Below are positions 1 to 6,739 of a DNA stretch of 7,265 nucleotides, piece by piece. Every line of letters starts with the position of its first letter. Position 1 is the first letter of the stretch. This stretch comes from an uncultured Verrucomicrobiae bacterium (GTDB lineage: Bacteria; Verrucomicrobiota; Verrucomicrobiia; Verrucomicrobiales; Akkermansiaceae), in assembly GCA_937957985.1 (NCBI GenBank), contig CALGOH010000015.1, forward strand, positions 1 to 7,265, given 5' to 3'. The notes beneath the pieces are model-generated. The model did not search any database. It worked only from the letters and a program-made list of their open reading frames with translations, and was not told the origin of the DNA. The translations under genes and the position numbers were made by a program.

Positions 1-49
1 GCGACCACCGAGATCTACACTCTTTCCCTACACGACGCTCTTCCGATCT
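1..49 (+). other. Illumina P5/TruSeq adapter contamination (not genomic)
   Basis: These bases match the Illumina P5/TruSeq universal adapter, from its GCGACCACCG segment to its CTCTTCCGATCT 3' end; only the first nine adapter bases are missing. Genomic sequence starts at base 50. Read on the minus strand in the frame of the adjacent gene, the adapter encodes a spurious tail containing GRASCRERV, a string often seen at the ends of mis-assembled database proteins. The contig was not trimmed here and the neighbouring gene is artificially terminated. Confidence 0.98.
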
Positions 50-1004
50 CCCCGGTGCCGGTCAGGGGCGCGAAGCCGCCGTAGGTGAGGGATCCAATCA
101 AATCCATGGTCACCCCCCACGCGGTGGACCCGGTGGAGTCGGAGAGCAGGAGATCGGTGTAGTTGCCCTGCGTCACCGAGTTCCAGGTGCTGTTGGCGAT
201 GTTTTCGGGTGCCGCCCCGACGTAGTCGTCGGTCTCGTCGATGCCGTCGCCGATGTTGACGTTCCAGACCTGGCCGGAAGCTGGGTCCGGGGGAAGCCGG
301 ACGAGCTGGAAGCCGTTGATCGGGGCATCGACGCCAGTGGGGGCTCCGAAGCTGAAGGTCAGGTTTCCGTTTTCATCGGCGGTCAATCCGTCGAAGCGCG
401 TGTAGTTGAAATCCCCGGCGGTGTTGGCGGCGTTCGGGTCGGGCGCCAGACCCGTGGCCAGCGGATTTCCCGCCTCCATGTCGAGGCTGTTGAGATTGAA
501 GATGCCCGTCAGCCCGGAGCCCGCCGTCTGCGCGATCGGCACGTTGTCGGGCCCGAAGACCCATCCCGAGTAGACCACCAGGCTGTAGGTCTCTCCGGGC
601 GCGGCGGCCAGTCCGCCGAAGGTCACCTCATACGGGTCGTTGTTGCCTCCGTTGGGACCTCCATCCTTGATCCACGACTTGAAGATCTCGTCTCCCACCG
701 TGCCGGAGTTGTTGTTGAAGTTGATGCCCGACCCCGCGGCGGGCGTGATGGTGAAGGTCACACCCGCGCTCGTGCTGCCGGTCGAATCCGCCAGGGTCGC
801 CGTCGCGCTGCCGGTGATTCCGTTCCACACGCTGTTGACGGTATTCTCCGTGGCGGCACCGACGTAGTTGTCGGTGGTCGTGATCTGATGGGTCGTGTTG
901 ACCGTGTTCCCGACATTGACGTTCCAAACCGTCTGGGCGGCGGATTGCGAAACGGCGACGGCCAGGCAGAACGCCGCCGTGACGAGTGTGTCCCTGAGCT
1001 TCAT
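50..1004 (-). CDS. Secreted WNVN-domain protein with tandem domains, 3' end missing
   Basis: Function unknown; this is an exported protein of PEP-CTERM type. The start at 1004 was chosen because it gives a clean signal peptide (MKLRDTLVTAAFCLAVAVSQ, likely cut after the SAA/SAAQ that follows); the open frame upstream of it is only a shadow of the preceding gene. Residues 25-236 form one domain starting TVWNVNVGNTVN, with DNYVGAATEN, ADSTGSTSAGVTF, VYSGWVFGPDN and NLNSLDMEAGN. A second, diverged copy begins at about residue 245 (QVWNVNIGDG, YVGAAPENIANSTWN, SDSTGSTAWGVT) and is interrupted at residue 318 by the sequencing adapter, so the true C terminus, probably including a sorting signal, is lost. 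The first domain is about four-fifths identical by eye to the gene upstream, whose stop is only 35 bases away, so co-transcription is likely. No clear Shine-Dalgarno sequence precedes the ATG. It is likely a surface or extracellular protein of beta-rich fold (inference). Confidence 0.85.
301..932 (-). repeat. Tandem gene-duplication repeat, downstream copy
   Basis: This segment encodes the first WNVN domain of the truncated gene and is highly similar at base level to 1122-1744. For example, the stretches ending at the two GTTCCARACC sites (921-930 and 1733-1742) differ at only a few positions. The offset between copies shifts from 821 to 812 bases because this copy has three extra codons near GAPTGVDAPING. 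The similarity stops at the signal-peptide side and changes at the PEP-motif side, so the duplicated unit is the mature domain. Confidence 0.85.
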
Positions 1005-1039
1005 GATCCGGAGCAGGATGGGGTTCGAGGGGGGGTGCC

Positions 1040-1873
1040 TCATTGCAAGCGCCGCCGGCGCAGCAGGGCGAGCATCCCGAGGCCGCCGAGCAGGGCCGGG
1101 GCGGAGGGCTCGGGTACCTGCACGAGTTGGAAGCCGTTGATCGGGGCATTCACCGCTTCGATCCTGAAGGTCAGGTTCCCGCCGCCATCGGCGGTCAATC
1201 CGTCGAAGCGCGCGTAGTTGAAATCTCCGGCGGAGTCCGCCGCGTTCGTGTCGCGCGCCAATCCCGTGGCCAACGGATTTCCCGCCTCCATGTCGAGGCT
1301 GTTCAGATTGAAGGTGCCCGTCAGTCCGGACCCCGCGGTCTGCGAGATGGGCACGTTGTCGGGCCCGAAGACCCATCCCGAGTAAACCACCAGACTGTAG
1401 CTTATGCCTGCGGCAGTCTCCAGCCCGCCGAAAGTCACGGAGTAGGGGTCGTTGTTGGGTCCGTTGGCCCCTCCATCCTTCATCCACGACAGGAAGATCT
1501 CGTCTCCCACCGTGCTGGAGGTGTTGCTGAAGTTGACGGCCGATCCCGCAGCCGCCGTGACGGTGAAGGTCACACCCGCGCTCGTGCTGCCGGTGGAATC
1601 GGCCAGGGTCACCGTCGTGCTGCCGGTGATTCCGTTCCACACGCTGTTGGCGGTGTTTTCCGTGGCGGCACCGACATAGTTGTCAGTGGTCGTGATCTGA
1701 TGAGTGGAGTTGACCGTGTTTCCCACATTGACGTTCCAGACCGTGGCACCGCCCGCGGTCAGGATCGTGAGCGCGAAGAGCGAGGCGATGGCGGGGATGG
1801 GTTTCGGGATCGAGGCCAGCGGGGCGATCGCAGTGAAAATGAGGCGGGAGGGTCTCGATGTTGGGCAATCCAT
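1040..1873 (-). CDS. PEP-CTERM sorted exported protein with one WNVN domain
   Basis: A 277-residue exported protein of unknown function. The start at 1873 gives a signal peptide with an unusually long N region (basic residues near SRPSR, then the hydrophobic core AIASLFALTILTAGGA, cleaved before TVWNVN); the frame stays open upstream to 2119 but that part has no protein-like features. Residues 44-250 are a single domain with DNYVGAATEN, ADSTGSTSAGVTF, SWMKDGGANG and VYSGWVFGPDN. Residues 253-277 are a PEP-CTERM signal: VPEPS, the hydrophobic ALLGGLGMLALL, then RRRR. In this family the signal directs handling by an exosortase, which crosses the inner membrane cargo and removes the tail. It lies directly upstream of its tandem paralogue (35-base gap). 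No Shine-Dalgarno sequence is evident. PEP-CTERM assignment is firm; the domain's role is unknown, with a beta-sandwich fold inferred from composition. Confidence 0.9.
   Translation of the reverse strand: MDCPTSRPSRLIFTAIAPLASIPKPIPAIASLFALTILTAGGATVWNVNVGNTVNSTHQITTTDNYVGAATENTANSVWNGITGSTTVTLADSTGSTSAGVTFTVTAAAGSAVNFSNTSSTVGDEIFLSWMKDGGANGPNNDPYSVTFGGLETAAGISYSLVVYSGWVFGPDNVPISQTAGSGLTGTFNLNSLDMEAGNPLATGLARDTNAADSAGDFNYARFDGLTADGGGNLTFRIEAVNAPINGFQLVQVPEPSAPALLGGLGMLALLRRRRLQ
1122..1744 (-). repeat. Tandem gene-duplication repeat, upstream copy
   Basis: This partner of the 301-932 repeat encodes residues 44-250 of the complete PEP-CTERM paralogue. Long stretches are nearly identical in DNA, including third codon positions, which indicates recent duplication or gene conversion. 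Signal peptides of the two genes are unrelated, so the boundary lies just before the TVWNVN codons. Confidence 0.85.
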
Positions 1874-2303
1874 GGGATCAAAGGTGCTTTGGGTGCTCGG
1901 GATGTCGGCCGGAAGATGTTGTTTCGAGGGATCGGCGAAAGTAGCCCTGATGGGGGGAGGAGGCTGATGGCGAAGTTCCTCGAACCGGGCCCGTGTCGCA
2001 CGAACCGCCTGATGAACCTTGCTTTCCGAGCTTCCCCCATTCGTATGTCCGCCAACCGCGAAGTTCGACATCCAGGGCGCATTGTGTTGTCGTTTGTCCC
2101 TTTCAGCCACTCGGTCCACGCACCCGCCACGACGCGGACCCCGTCCTGTCCCGAAGCCTCATGTACCCCGATGGACCTTTCCACAGGGTGTCGCTCTTGC
2201 TTGGCCTTCGGACCGTTGGGAAACGCCGTATCGGTACGGTCTGCGGCCAGATGCATTTCTCACTCCTGAGAAATGCATGTCAAAGGTGGGTCGGATTCGA
2301 ACT
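1874..2303 (-). other. 430-base intergenic region between esterase gene and WNVN genes
   Basis: No convincing gene is seen here. On the minus strand it holds, in order, the esterase stop-proximal stretch, a perfect 12-bp hairpin (2251-2278), and a weaker 5-bp hairpin (CCGTA/TACGG, 2226-2239). The promoter of the 1873-1040 gene and its paralogue probably lies here, because this is the only sizeable gap upstream of them, but I cannot point to a credible -35/-10 pair. One minus-strand frame is open from an ATG at 2256 with a GGAG six bases before it; its first hundred residues have no recognisable motif and it runs into the next gene in another frame, so it is discussed only as a possibility. 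Confidence 0.6.
2251..2278 (-). terminator. Perfect 12-bp hairpin after the esterase gene, terminator-like
   Basis: The arms ATGCATTTCTCA and TGAGAAATGCAT pair perfectly around a 4-base loop (CTCC on the plus strand, GGAG on the minus). It starts 25 bases after the esterase stop codon, a usual place for a transcript 3' end. No U-tract follows on either strand, so intrinsic termination is not certain; mRNA 3' protection or a protein-binding site are alternatives. On the minus strand the loop GGAG precedes an ATG in the 3' arm by six bases, so it could also be a masked translation start. Confidence 0.4.
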
Positions 2304-5300
2304 CTACGGAGTGAGCAGGGTCACCATGTTGTCACCCAGCGCCTTGCCGACGAGGAAGTAGGTTTCGGCGTTGTGGTTCCAGTGGAACGCGGTCGTGCTG
2401 GGAGAGATCTCGGGCTCGCGCCAGAAAGGTCTCGTGTCGGTTGAGAGGACGTTGGCCGGCTGGGGCACTTCGGGATAGGCCCAGAGCTGGGCCCGTTCGA
2501 CCGGATTGTAGCCGGGATACGGCGCCGGCTCCGCAGGGCCGGCATTGTTCATTCCCGCAGACGCGATGACGAAGGGCAGGTCCGGCTTGGCAAACTCACC
2601 ACGAACATCGGCGATGAAGTCGCGAAGGTTGTATTTGTACTCATCCGCGACATTGGAAGGAGCCTTGTCGCTGGTGCCCTGGTGCCAGCCGAATCCGACG
2701 ATCTGGTAGCCACGGCCGGACCACTCCGGGAACTCGGTGCCAAGGTTGTTCAGCACCTGGCGCACGTCGTTGAAGATCTCCAGATAGGAGGCCCCCACTT
2801 CGCCACCGCGGGCGGCGACCGCGCTCGGCGGCCGGAAGTCCGTGTGCAGATTGTGGCCGCCCCAGGCCGTCTTGATGATCAGGACGTCATCCGAGGCGTA
2901 AAAGTCGCCGACGATCTCGCCGAAGCCGAGTTCCGGGCCGAACCATTGGTTGTTGTTGGTTAAGGGACCGAGGTCACCCTTCTCGATGGGGCCGCCCAGA
3001 TTGCCCGAGCCGCCGTTCTTCCACCAGAGTTTGACATCGCTGCGGGTGGTCCAGGCGCTGTTGGCCGGGTCGGCGGGGTTTTCGAGGAACTTGGTGAAGT
3101 CATACACCGGGAAGGAGGCGTTGTTCTGCGCGAGGTAGCGCAGGCAACCGAGACCGCCGAGGATCTCCTTGGGCTCGCCGTTGGTCGGCGTCCAGGCGGG
3201 ATTGCCGCCCCATTCGGTCTTGCCGTAGCCGACCATGTTCGACTGGCCGGCGAGGACGAAGACCTTGATCCCGTCCGGGTCGTCGTCCCACGTCTGGATC
3301 TGCACCGTGCCGCCGCCGGCCAGTGGCACGCCGGTAGTTCCGGTCAGGTTGCTGAAGGTCACGTTGTAGGTGCTGGCCAGGCCGAGCGCCGAACCGAGCG
3401 TCAGGGTGACGGTCTTCTTGTTGGCGCTCAGGGTGGCGTCGGTCACGGCGACCGGGCCGCCGCCGTCCAGTTCCACGCTGAAGTTGGCGGCGTCGTTGGC
3501 CGTAAGCACATAAAGTTCCTCCGTGAAATTCAGGGTAATGGTATCCTGACTTCCCCACGATGTCATGAGTTCGGGCGCAGGCAGGGTGACCGGCGGCTCC
3601 GCACCGAGTCGGAGGAAGAGCCTCGGTTCGGCGAGAAGTGCCGGATTGATCGCGACGTCAACCGTCTCGACATCGTTCAACGGGGCCCCCGGAGTTTGGG
3701 TGGCATGGATGTCCCGATACCATTCCTCGAGATCGGTCGAGAACCAGACCGGATAACTCTGCCCGGTGAGCGACTGGGTGCGGCGGGTGTAGCTGAACGT
3801 TCCTGCCGCAGGATCCAAGGGAGTGCTGATCGGATTCCGGGAGCCTGCGTTCCTGGGATCGAGTCCGAAGAGGCGCTCATCGTCGTTGCTCAGGCCGTCG
3901 AGGTCGTAGTCGTCGCTGCCTCCGGTATTGGGGCCGCCGACCGTCCAGCCCTGTCCCGAACTCCAACTGATGTAGTCGGAGGCGGAGAAAGTTCCGGAGA
4001 GGGCGACATTGTCCATCCGCAGGCGGTCATTGCCACCGGTATTCGCGCCGGAAGTCGTCCACTTGAAGGTGGCGGTTTCCCCGGGTGCGAGCACGCGGTC
4101 ACTCAGCAGGTCGGAAAGATCGTAGTCGAAATAGTTCGTCCCGATGCCTCCCAGGCTCACGGAGTCGTTGGCTCCCAGTGGATCGGTCAGGCTGCCCGAG
4201 AAATAGGTGATGGTCGCCGTGGTCGGCGCATCGGCGGCATCCCTCTTGCTGACCCAGTGCAGTCGATCCAGCGTCACATCGTGAGTGGAACTCGTGTTCG
4301 TGACGGTGATGACGAGTTCGAGGGGGACGTCCGAGATCAGGACGGCGATGGCTCCGTTCTCGGCATCCGGATCGAGGTCTGCCGTGCCCCAAAGGGTGCC
4401 TCCGGTCAGCCCGCCTCCGGACAATGCCGTGGCCACCGTCAGCTCCATGTCGAAGCTGCCCACCGCGCTGGCGTGTTGGATCGGTGCGTCGAACGCATTG
4501 GTGCCGTCGAAACCCCCGAGAAGCACCGCCACGCCGGGATTGGTGAATTCGACGAGGGCGGTCTGGGTGATGGCGAGATCGCCCGAGGTGGTGACCGTGG
4601 CCTGGAGGTTGGCGTTGCCGATGGTGGTGGAACTGACGCTGAAGGTGGCCTCACCGGAGCCATTGGTGGTGACCGTGCCGACAGGATCGATCGTGGCGAT
4701 GCCATTGAGGTCGGCGAGGCTGACCTCCTCACCCGCAACCACGAGGCCTCCGGCGTCCTTGAGGGTGACCGTAACGGTTGAGACCGCCGAACCATCGGCC
4801 GCCACGCTGGTCGGCGACGCCTCGACGGTCGAGGTGTCGGCATCGACCGGGCCGGCCACCACCGGAGCCGTGAACCCGACGCTGGCGGTCTGGGTGACGG
4901 TGATGCTGTCGGTCGATGAGGTCGCCGCGAACACTTCCGTGCCTTCCGTGCTGGAACTGACCGTGAAGCTGGCCACACCGCTGCCGTCGGTCGTCTGCGT
5001 GGCCGAGGGGCTGATCGTCGGCGTGCCGGGACCCGAAGTGTTGGCGAGGGTGACGTCCTCACCGGTTACCGGATTGTTCGAGGCATCCCGCAAGGTGACC
5101 GTAATCGTGGAGGTGCTCGAACCGTCGGCCGGAACCGAAGTCGGCGATGCCGCCACGGTGGAGGTGCCGGCATCGACCGGGCCCGCGGGAGCGCTCCCTC
5201 CCGCGAAGCGGATTTCGGAAAGCCCGGTGTAGTTTGGGTCGCCGAAGTTGGCGATGCTCTCAAGCCTGACGTGAGTGACTCCTGTCTGGGTGGCGAAGGT

Positions 5301-5750
5301 CCGGCTCGTCACCGCGATCGAAGGCTCCGCGCCGGTGGGCTGGGTCCAGCCACTCAGGGAGATCGCGTTTCCGAAATTCACGCCGTCGGTGGAGAAGGAG
5401 AGATCGAAGCTCTGGATCGAGCGCGCATTGAAGGTCGGACGGTTGTAGTTCCAGAAATGGACGGCATCGACATCGTGCGCACCGCCGAGGTCGAAGGTCA
5501 GGACCGGAGCCGCTCCGTTGGAGAGGTAGTAGCCGGGCCCGTTGCCGGTGTTGAGGAGATGGGTCTCCGAGAGGATGTCGCCACTGGTTCCTCCTCCGCT
5601 GAGATGGGAGCTGTTGATGGCTTCGCCGATCGGGCGGTTGGACAGGTTCGGCGTCGAGGACGTGGCTCCGGCCGGGGTGATGATTCCGCCGGATGCGGAA
5701 ATCATCGAGCAGGCGAAGGCCGCTGCGATGGCGATGGATGTGGTTCTCAT
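2304..5750 (-). CDS. Secreted multidomain sialate O-acetylesterase-like (SASA) protein with discoidin and Big_1 domains
   Basis: A 1148-residue exported protein that probably deacetylates glycans. The start at 5750 gives a signal peptide (MRTTSIAIAAAFACSMISAS); the open frame further upstream crosses a terminator and is not protein-like. Domains by residue: about 22-185, discoidin (F5/8 type C)-like, potentially glycan-binding; 192-295 and 301-404, two Big_1 (invasin-type) Ig-like repeats, each with ASPTSV and ADGS; 407-588, a beta-rich domain common in exported proteins of this group; 614-635, a calcium-binding-like DDYDLDGLSNDDE segment; 650-716, a module ending RLFLRLGAE; 725-820, a Big_5/SbsA-like Ig domain; 828-1145, SASA/DUF303 esterase. 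The last shows GQSNM with nucleophile candidate Ser837, GPELGFG, IIKTAWGG, a WHQGTSD block (1022-1028), and FHWNHNAETY with His1123 or His1126 as base candidate. Thr1026 sits where many relatives have Glu. There is no PEP-CTERM tail, so it is probably secreted or periplasmic. The substrate (sialic acid, xylan or other acetylated polysaccharide) cannot be decided. Confidence 0.9.
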   Translation of the reverse strand: MRTTSIAIAAAFACSMISASGGIITPAGATSSTPNLSNRPIGEAINSSHLSGGGTSGDILSETHLLNTGNGPGYYLSNGAAPVLTFDLGGAHDVDAVHFWNYNRPTFNARSIQSFDLSFSTDGVNFGNAISLSGWTQPTGAEPSIAVTSRTFATQTGVTHVRLESIANFGDPNYTGLSEIRFAGGSAPAGPVDAGTSTVAASPTSVPADGSSTSTITVTLRDASNNPVTGEDVTLANTSGPGTPTISPSATQTTDGSGVASFTVSSSTEGTEVFAATSSTDSITVTQTASVGFTAPVVAGPVDADTSTVEASPTSVAADGSAVSTVTVTLKDAGGLVVAGEEVSLADLNGIATIDPVGTVTTNGSGEATFSVSSTTIGNANLQATVTTSGDLAITQTALVEFTNPGVAVLLGGFDGTNAFDAPIQHASAVGSFDMELTVATALSGGGLTGGTLWGTADLDPDAENGAIAVLISDVPLELVITVTNTSSTHDVTLDRLHWVSKRDAADAPTTATITYFSGSLTDPLGANDSVSLGGIGTNYFDYDLSDLLSDRVLAPGETATFKWTTSGANTGGNDRLRMDNVALSGTFSASDYISWSSGQGWTVGGPNTGGSDDYDLDGLSNDDERLFGLDPRNAGSRNPISTPLDPAAGTFSYTRRTQSLTGQSYPVWFSTDLEEWYRDIHATQTPGAPLNDVETVDVAINPALLAEPRLFLRLGAEPPVTLPAPELMTSWGSQDTITLNFTEELYVLTANDAANFSVELDGGGPVAVTDATLSANKKTVTLTLGSALGLASTYNVTFSNLTGTTGVPLAGGGTVQIQTWDDDPDGIKVFVLAGQSNMVGYGKTEWGGNPAWTPTNGEPKEILGGLGCLRYLAQNNASFPVYDFTKFLENPADPANSAWTTRSDVKLWWKNGGSGNLGGPIEKGDLGPLTNNNQWFGPELGFGEIVGDFYASDDVLIIKTAWGGHNLHTDFRPPSAVAARGGEVGASYLEIFNDVRQVLNNLGTEFPEWSGRGYQIVGFGWHQGTSDKAPSNVADEYKYNLRDFIADVRGEFAKPDLPFVIASAGMNNAGPAEPAPYPGYNPVERAQLWAYPEVPQPANVLSTDTRPFWREPEISPSTTAFHWNHNAETYFLVGKALGDNMVTLLTP
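4539..4850 (-). repeat. Big_1 Ig-like domain repeat, second copy
   Basis: Encodes residues 301-404 of the esterase. It opens with PVDADTSTVEASPTSVAADG and includes TVTVTLKDAGG, the NGSGEATFSVSSTT turn and ITQTALVEFT. These match the first copy in order and spacing, and the pattern fits bacterial Ig-like domain 1 (Big_1) of invasin/intimin-type proteins. It acts as a spacer or adhesive unit between the N-terminal binding domain and the catalytic end. Confidence 0.8.
4866..5177 (-). repeat. Big_1 Ig-like domain repeat, first copy
   Basis: Encodes residues 192-295 of the esterase, opening PVDAGTSTVAASPTSVPADG (from 191) and including STITVTLRDASNNPVTGEDV, DGSGVASFTVSSST and ITVTQTASVGFT. The two copies are clearly related but more diverged in DNA than the WNVN duplication, so this repeat is older. 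Confidence 0.8.
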
Positions 5751-5836
5751 GGATCGGTTTGCGGGTTTTGTTTCGGAGATTGAAGGTCGGGAATTGAGCG
5801 ATGGAGGAGCGGGCGGAGAGTCCGTAGAGGCCCTGC

Positions 5837-5854
5837 CCGCCCGAGGCCGGGCGG
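5837..5854. repeat. GC-rich hairpin upstream of the esterase gene
   Basis: CCGCCCG (5837-5843) and CGGGCGG (5848-5854) form a perfect 7-bp stem around AGGC. On the minus strand it follows directly after the T-tract of the terminator at 5885-5855. It may be a second stem supporting termination, or lie in the 5' leader of the esterase mRNA about 90 bases before the start. On the plus strand it is followed by A rather than T, so it is not a plus-strand terminator. Confidence 0.5.
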
Positions 5855-5885
5855 AAAAAGAGCGCACCGCTTTCGAGGGGTGCGC
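5853..5885 (-). terminator. Intrinsic terminator after the 264-residue PEP-CTERM gene
   Basis: On the minus strand GCGCACC (5885-5879) and GGTGCGC (5868-5862) form a 7-bp GC-rich stem with a 10-base loop, directly followed by TCTTTTT (5861-5855). This is a classic rho-independent layout. It begins 59 bases after the stop codon of the upstream gene and ends about 100 bases before the esterase start, so the two genes are probably separate transcription units. Confidence 0.75.
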
Positions 5886-5944
5886 CCTTGGCGGAAATCG
5901 TTTCGTAGTCAGTGCGTCCCCGGACGGGCGCGGGTCAACCGGGT

Positions 5945-6739
5945 TCAGCGGCGACGATGGCGCCTGAGCAGGCACAGTCCGCCGAGTGTCCCCACAAGGA
6001 GTGCGCTGGATGGCTCCGGGATGATCTCCAGTTTGACGTTATCAAGCGAGAAGCTGCCGGATTGGTTGCGAAACGCGAACGTGTCGAAGGTGCCGATGAT
6101 GTTGGTGGTCGTTTGTCCGGTTGATGACACCAGCACCGTTGTTCCATCGCTCACACTGGCGAAGGTGTCCACCTGGCCCGCCGCAGTCAGCGTGATCTCG
6201 TAAAGAAGCGAATAGGTCGTGCCGCTCGCAAAATTGTGGCTTCCGGCGGGATCGCCGATGTCTTCGGTCTCAGCACCCATGATTTCGGTCGGAAGGGTCA
6301 CACTCTGGTAGCGCTCGTCGGAGGTTGCGCCATTGTCCTGGAAGAACATGTAATAGCCTTCCGCAGACCCGGTCAGGGTATTGCCCCAGTTGTCTGCGGT
6401 GATCGTGTTCGCGCCGAAGTTCCAGAGACCGAAGCGAATGAACCCGGCGGTGTCCGGCGTGGTGAAGTCCGCGGTGACACGAATGGTCTGTCCCACCGAA
6501 AGGGTCTGATCAGCGAAGCTCCGGCCCACGATGACGTTGCTATTCCCATTCCATGTAATGGCCCCGGAGGCGTTGGTGATGGGCGGCGATGTGTCGAAGG
6601 TAACTCCCGACGTGTCATCGACGTAGTAGGTGCCCGTTCCGGAATCAAAGGTGTCGTTGAAGATGACGGTTGCTTGGAGGGCCGGCGCAAGGGCAGCCAC
6701 TGCCACGAGGGTGCAAGCGAGATAATTTGAAGCTTTCAT
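5945..6739 (-). CDS. PEP-CTERM sorted exported protein, 264 residues
   Basis: Function unknown. The protein begins with a signal peptide (MKASNYLACTLVAVAALAPA, likely cut after the following LQA, before TVIFNDTFDSGTG). The mature part (24-236) is beta-rich with no cysteines: VIFNDTFDSGTG opening, ITWNGNSNVIVGRSFADQTL, VGQTIRVTADFT, FIRFGLWNFGANTITADNWG, GYYMFFQDNGATSDERYQ and SGSFSLDNVKLEI before the anchor. This resembles the concanavalin A-like sandwich layout of many PEP-CTERM cargo proteins (inference). Residues 239-264 are the PEP-CTERM signal: IPEPSS, hydrophobic ALLVGTLGGLCLL, then RRHRRR. In the family this is recognised by an exosortase after export. It is a single gene: a 267-base gap precedes it and a strong terminator follows. 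No Shine-Dalgarno sequence is visible before the ATG. Confidence 0.9.
   Translation of the reverse strand: MKASNYLACTLVAVAALAPALQATVIFNDTFDSGTGTYYVDDTSGVTFDTSPPITNASGAITWNGNSNVIVGRSFADQTLSVGQTIRVTADFTTPDTAGFIRFGLWNFGANTITADNWGNTLTGSAEGYYMFFQDNGATSDERYQSVTLPTEIMGAETEDIGDPAGSHNFASGTTYSLLYEITLTAAGQVDTFASVSDGTTVLVSSTGQTTTNIIGTFDTFAFRNQSGSFSLDNVKLEIIPEPSSALLVGTLGGLCLLRRHRRR

Noticed and set aside
1005..1640. N-terminal extension of the truncated WNVN gene
   Set aside because: The frame is open to 1640 but overlaps the complete paralogue in another frame and is rich in R, G, H and Q; the signal peptide starting at 1004 marks the real start.
1043..2269. 408-codon plus-strand open frame
   Set aside because: It is antisense to the PEP-CTERM gene and its upstream region, has no signal peptide or motif, and has the G/R/V-rich composition of a high-GC shadow frame.
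2283..2303. tRNA 3'-end-like sequence (GTTCGAATCC then GACCCACC on minus)
   Set aside because: The T-loop-like string is present, but the flanking T-stem bases do not pair and the rest of a tRNA would fall in esterase coding sequence. Probably chance; an att-site remnant is possible but unsupported.
3696..4781. 361-codon plus-strand open frame inside the esterase gene
   Set aside because: It lies opposite a gene with clear domains; its composition (G, R, E, V rich, no motifs) fits the complement of high-GC coding DNA.
4285..5232. 315-codon plus-strand frame with apparent internal repeats
   Set aside because: The repeats are simply the complement of the two Big_1 domain copies on the minus strand.
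5751..5975. 75-residue N-terminal extension of the esterase
   Set aside because: It would cross the terminator and place proline/arginine/serine-rich sequence before a good signal peptide.
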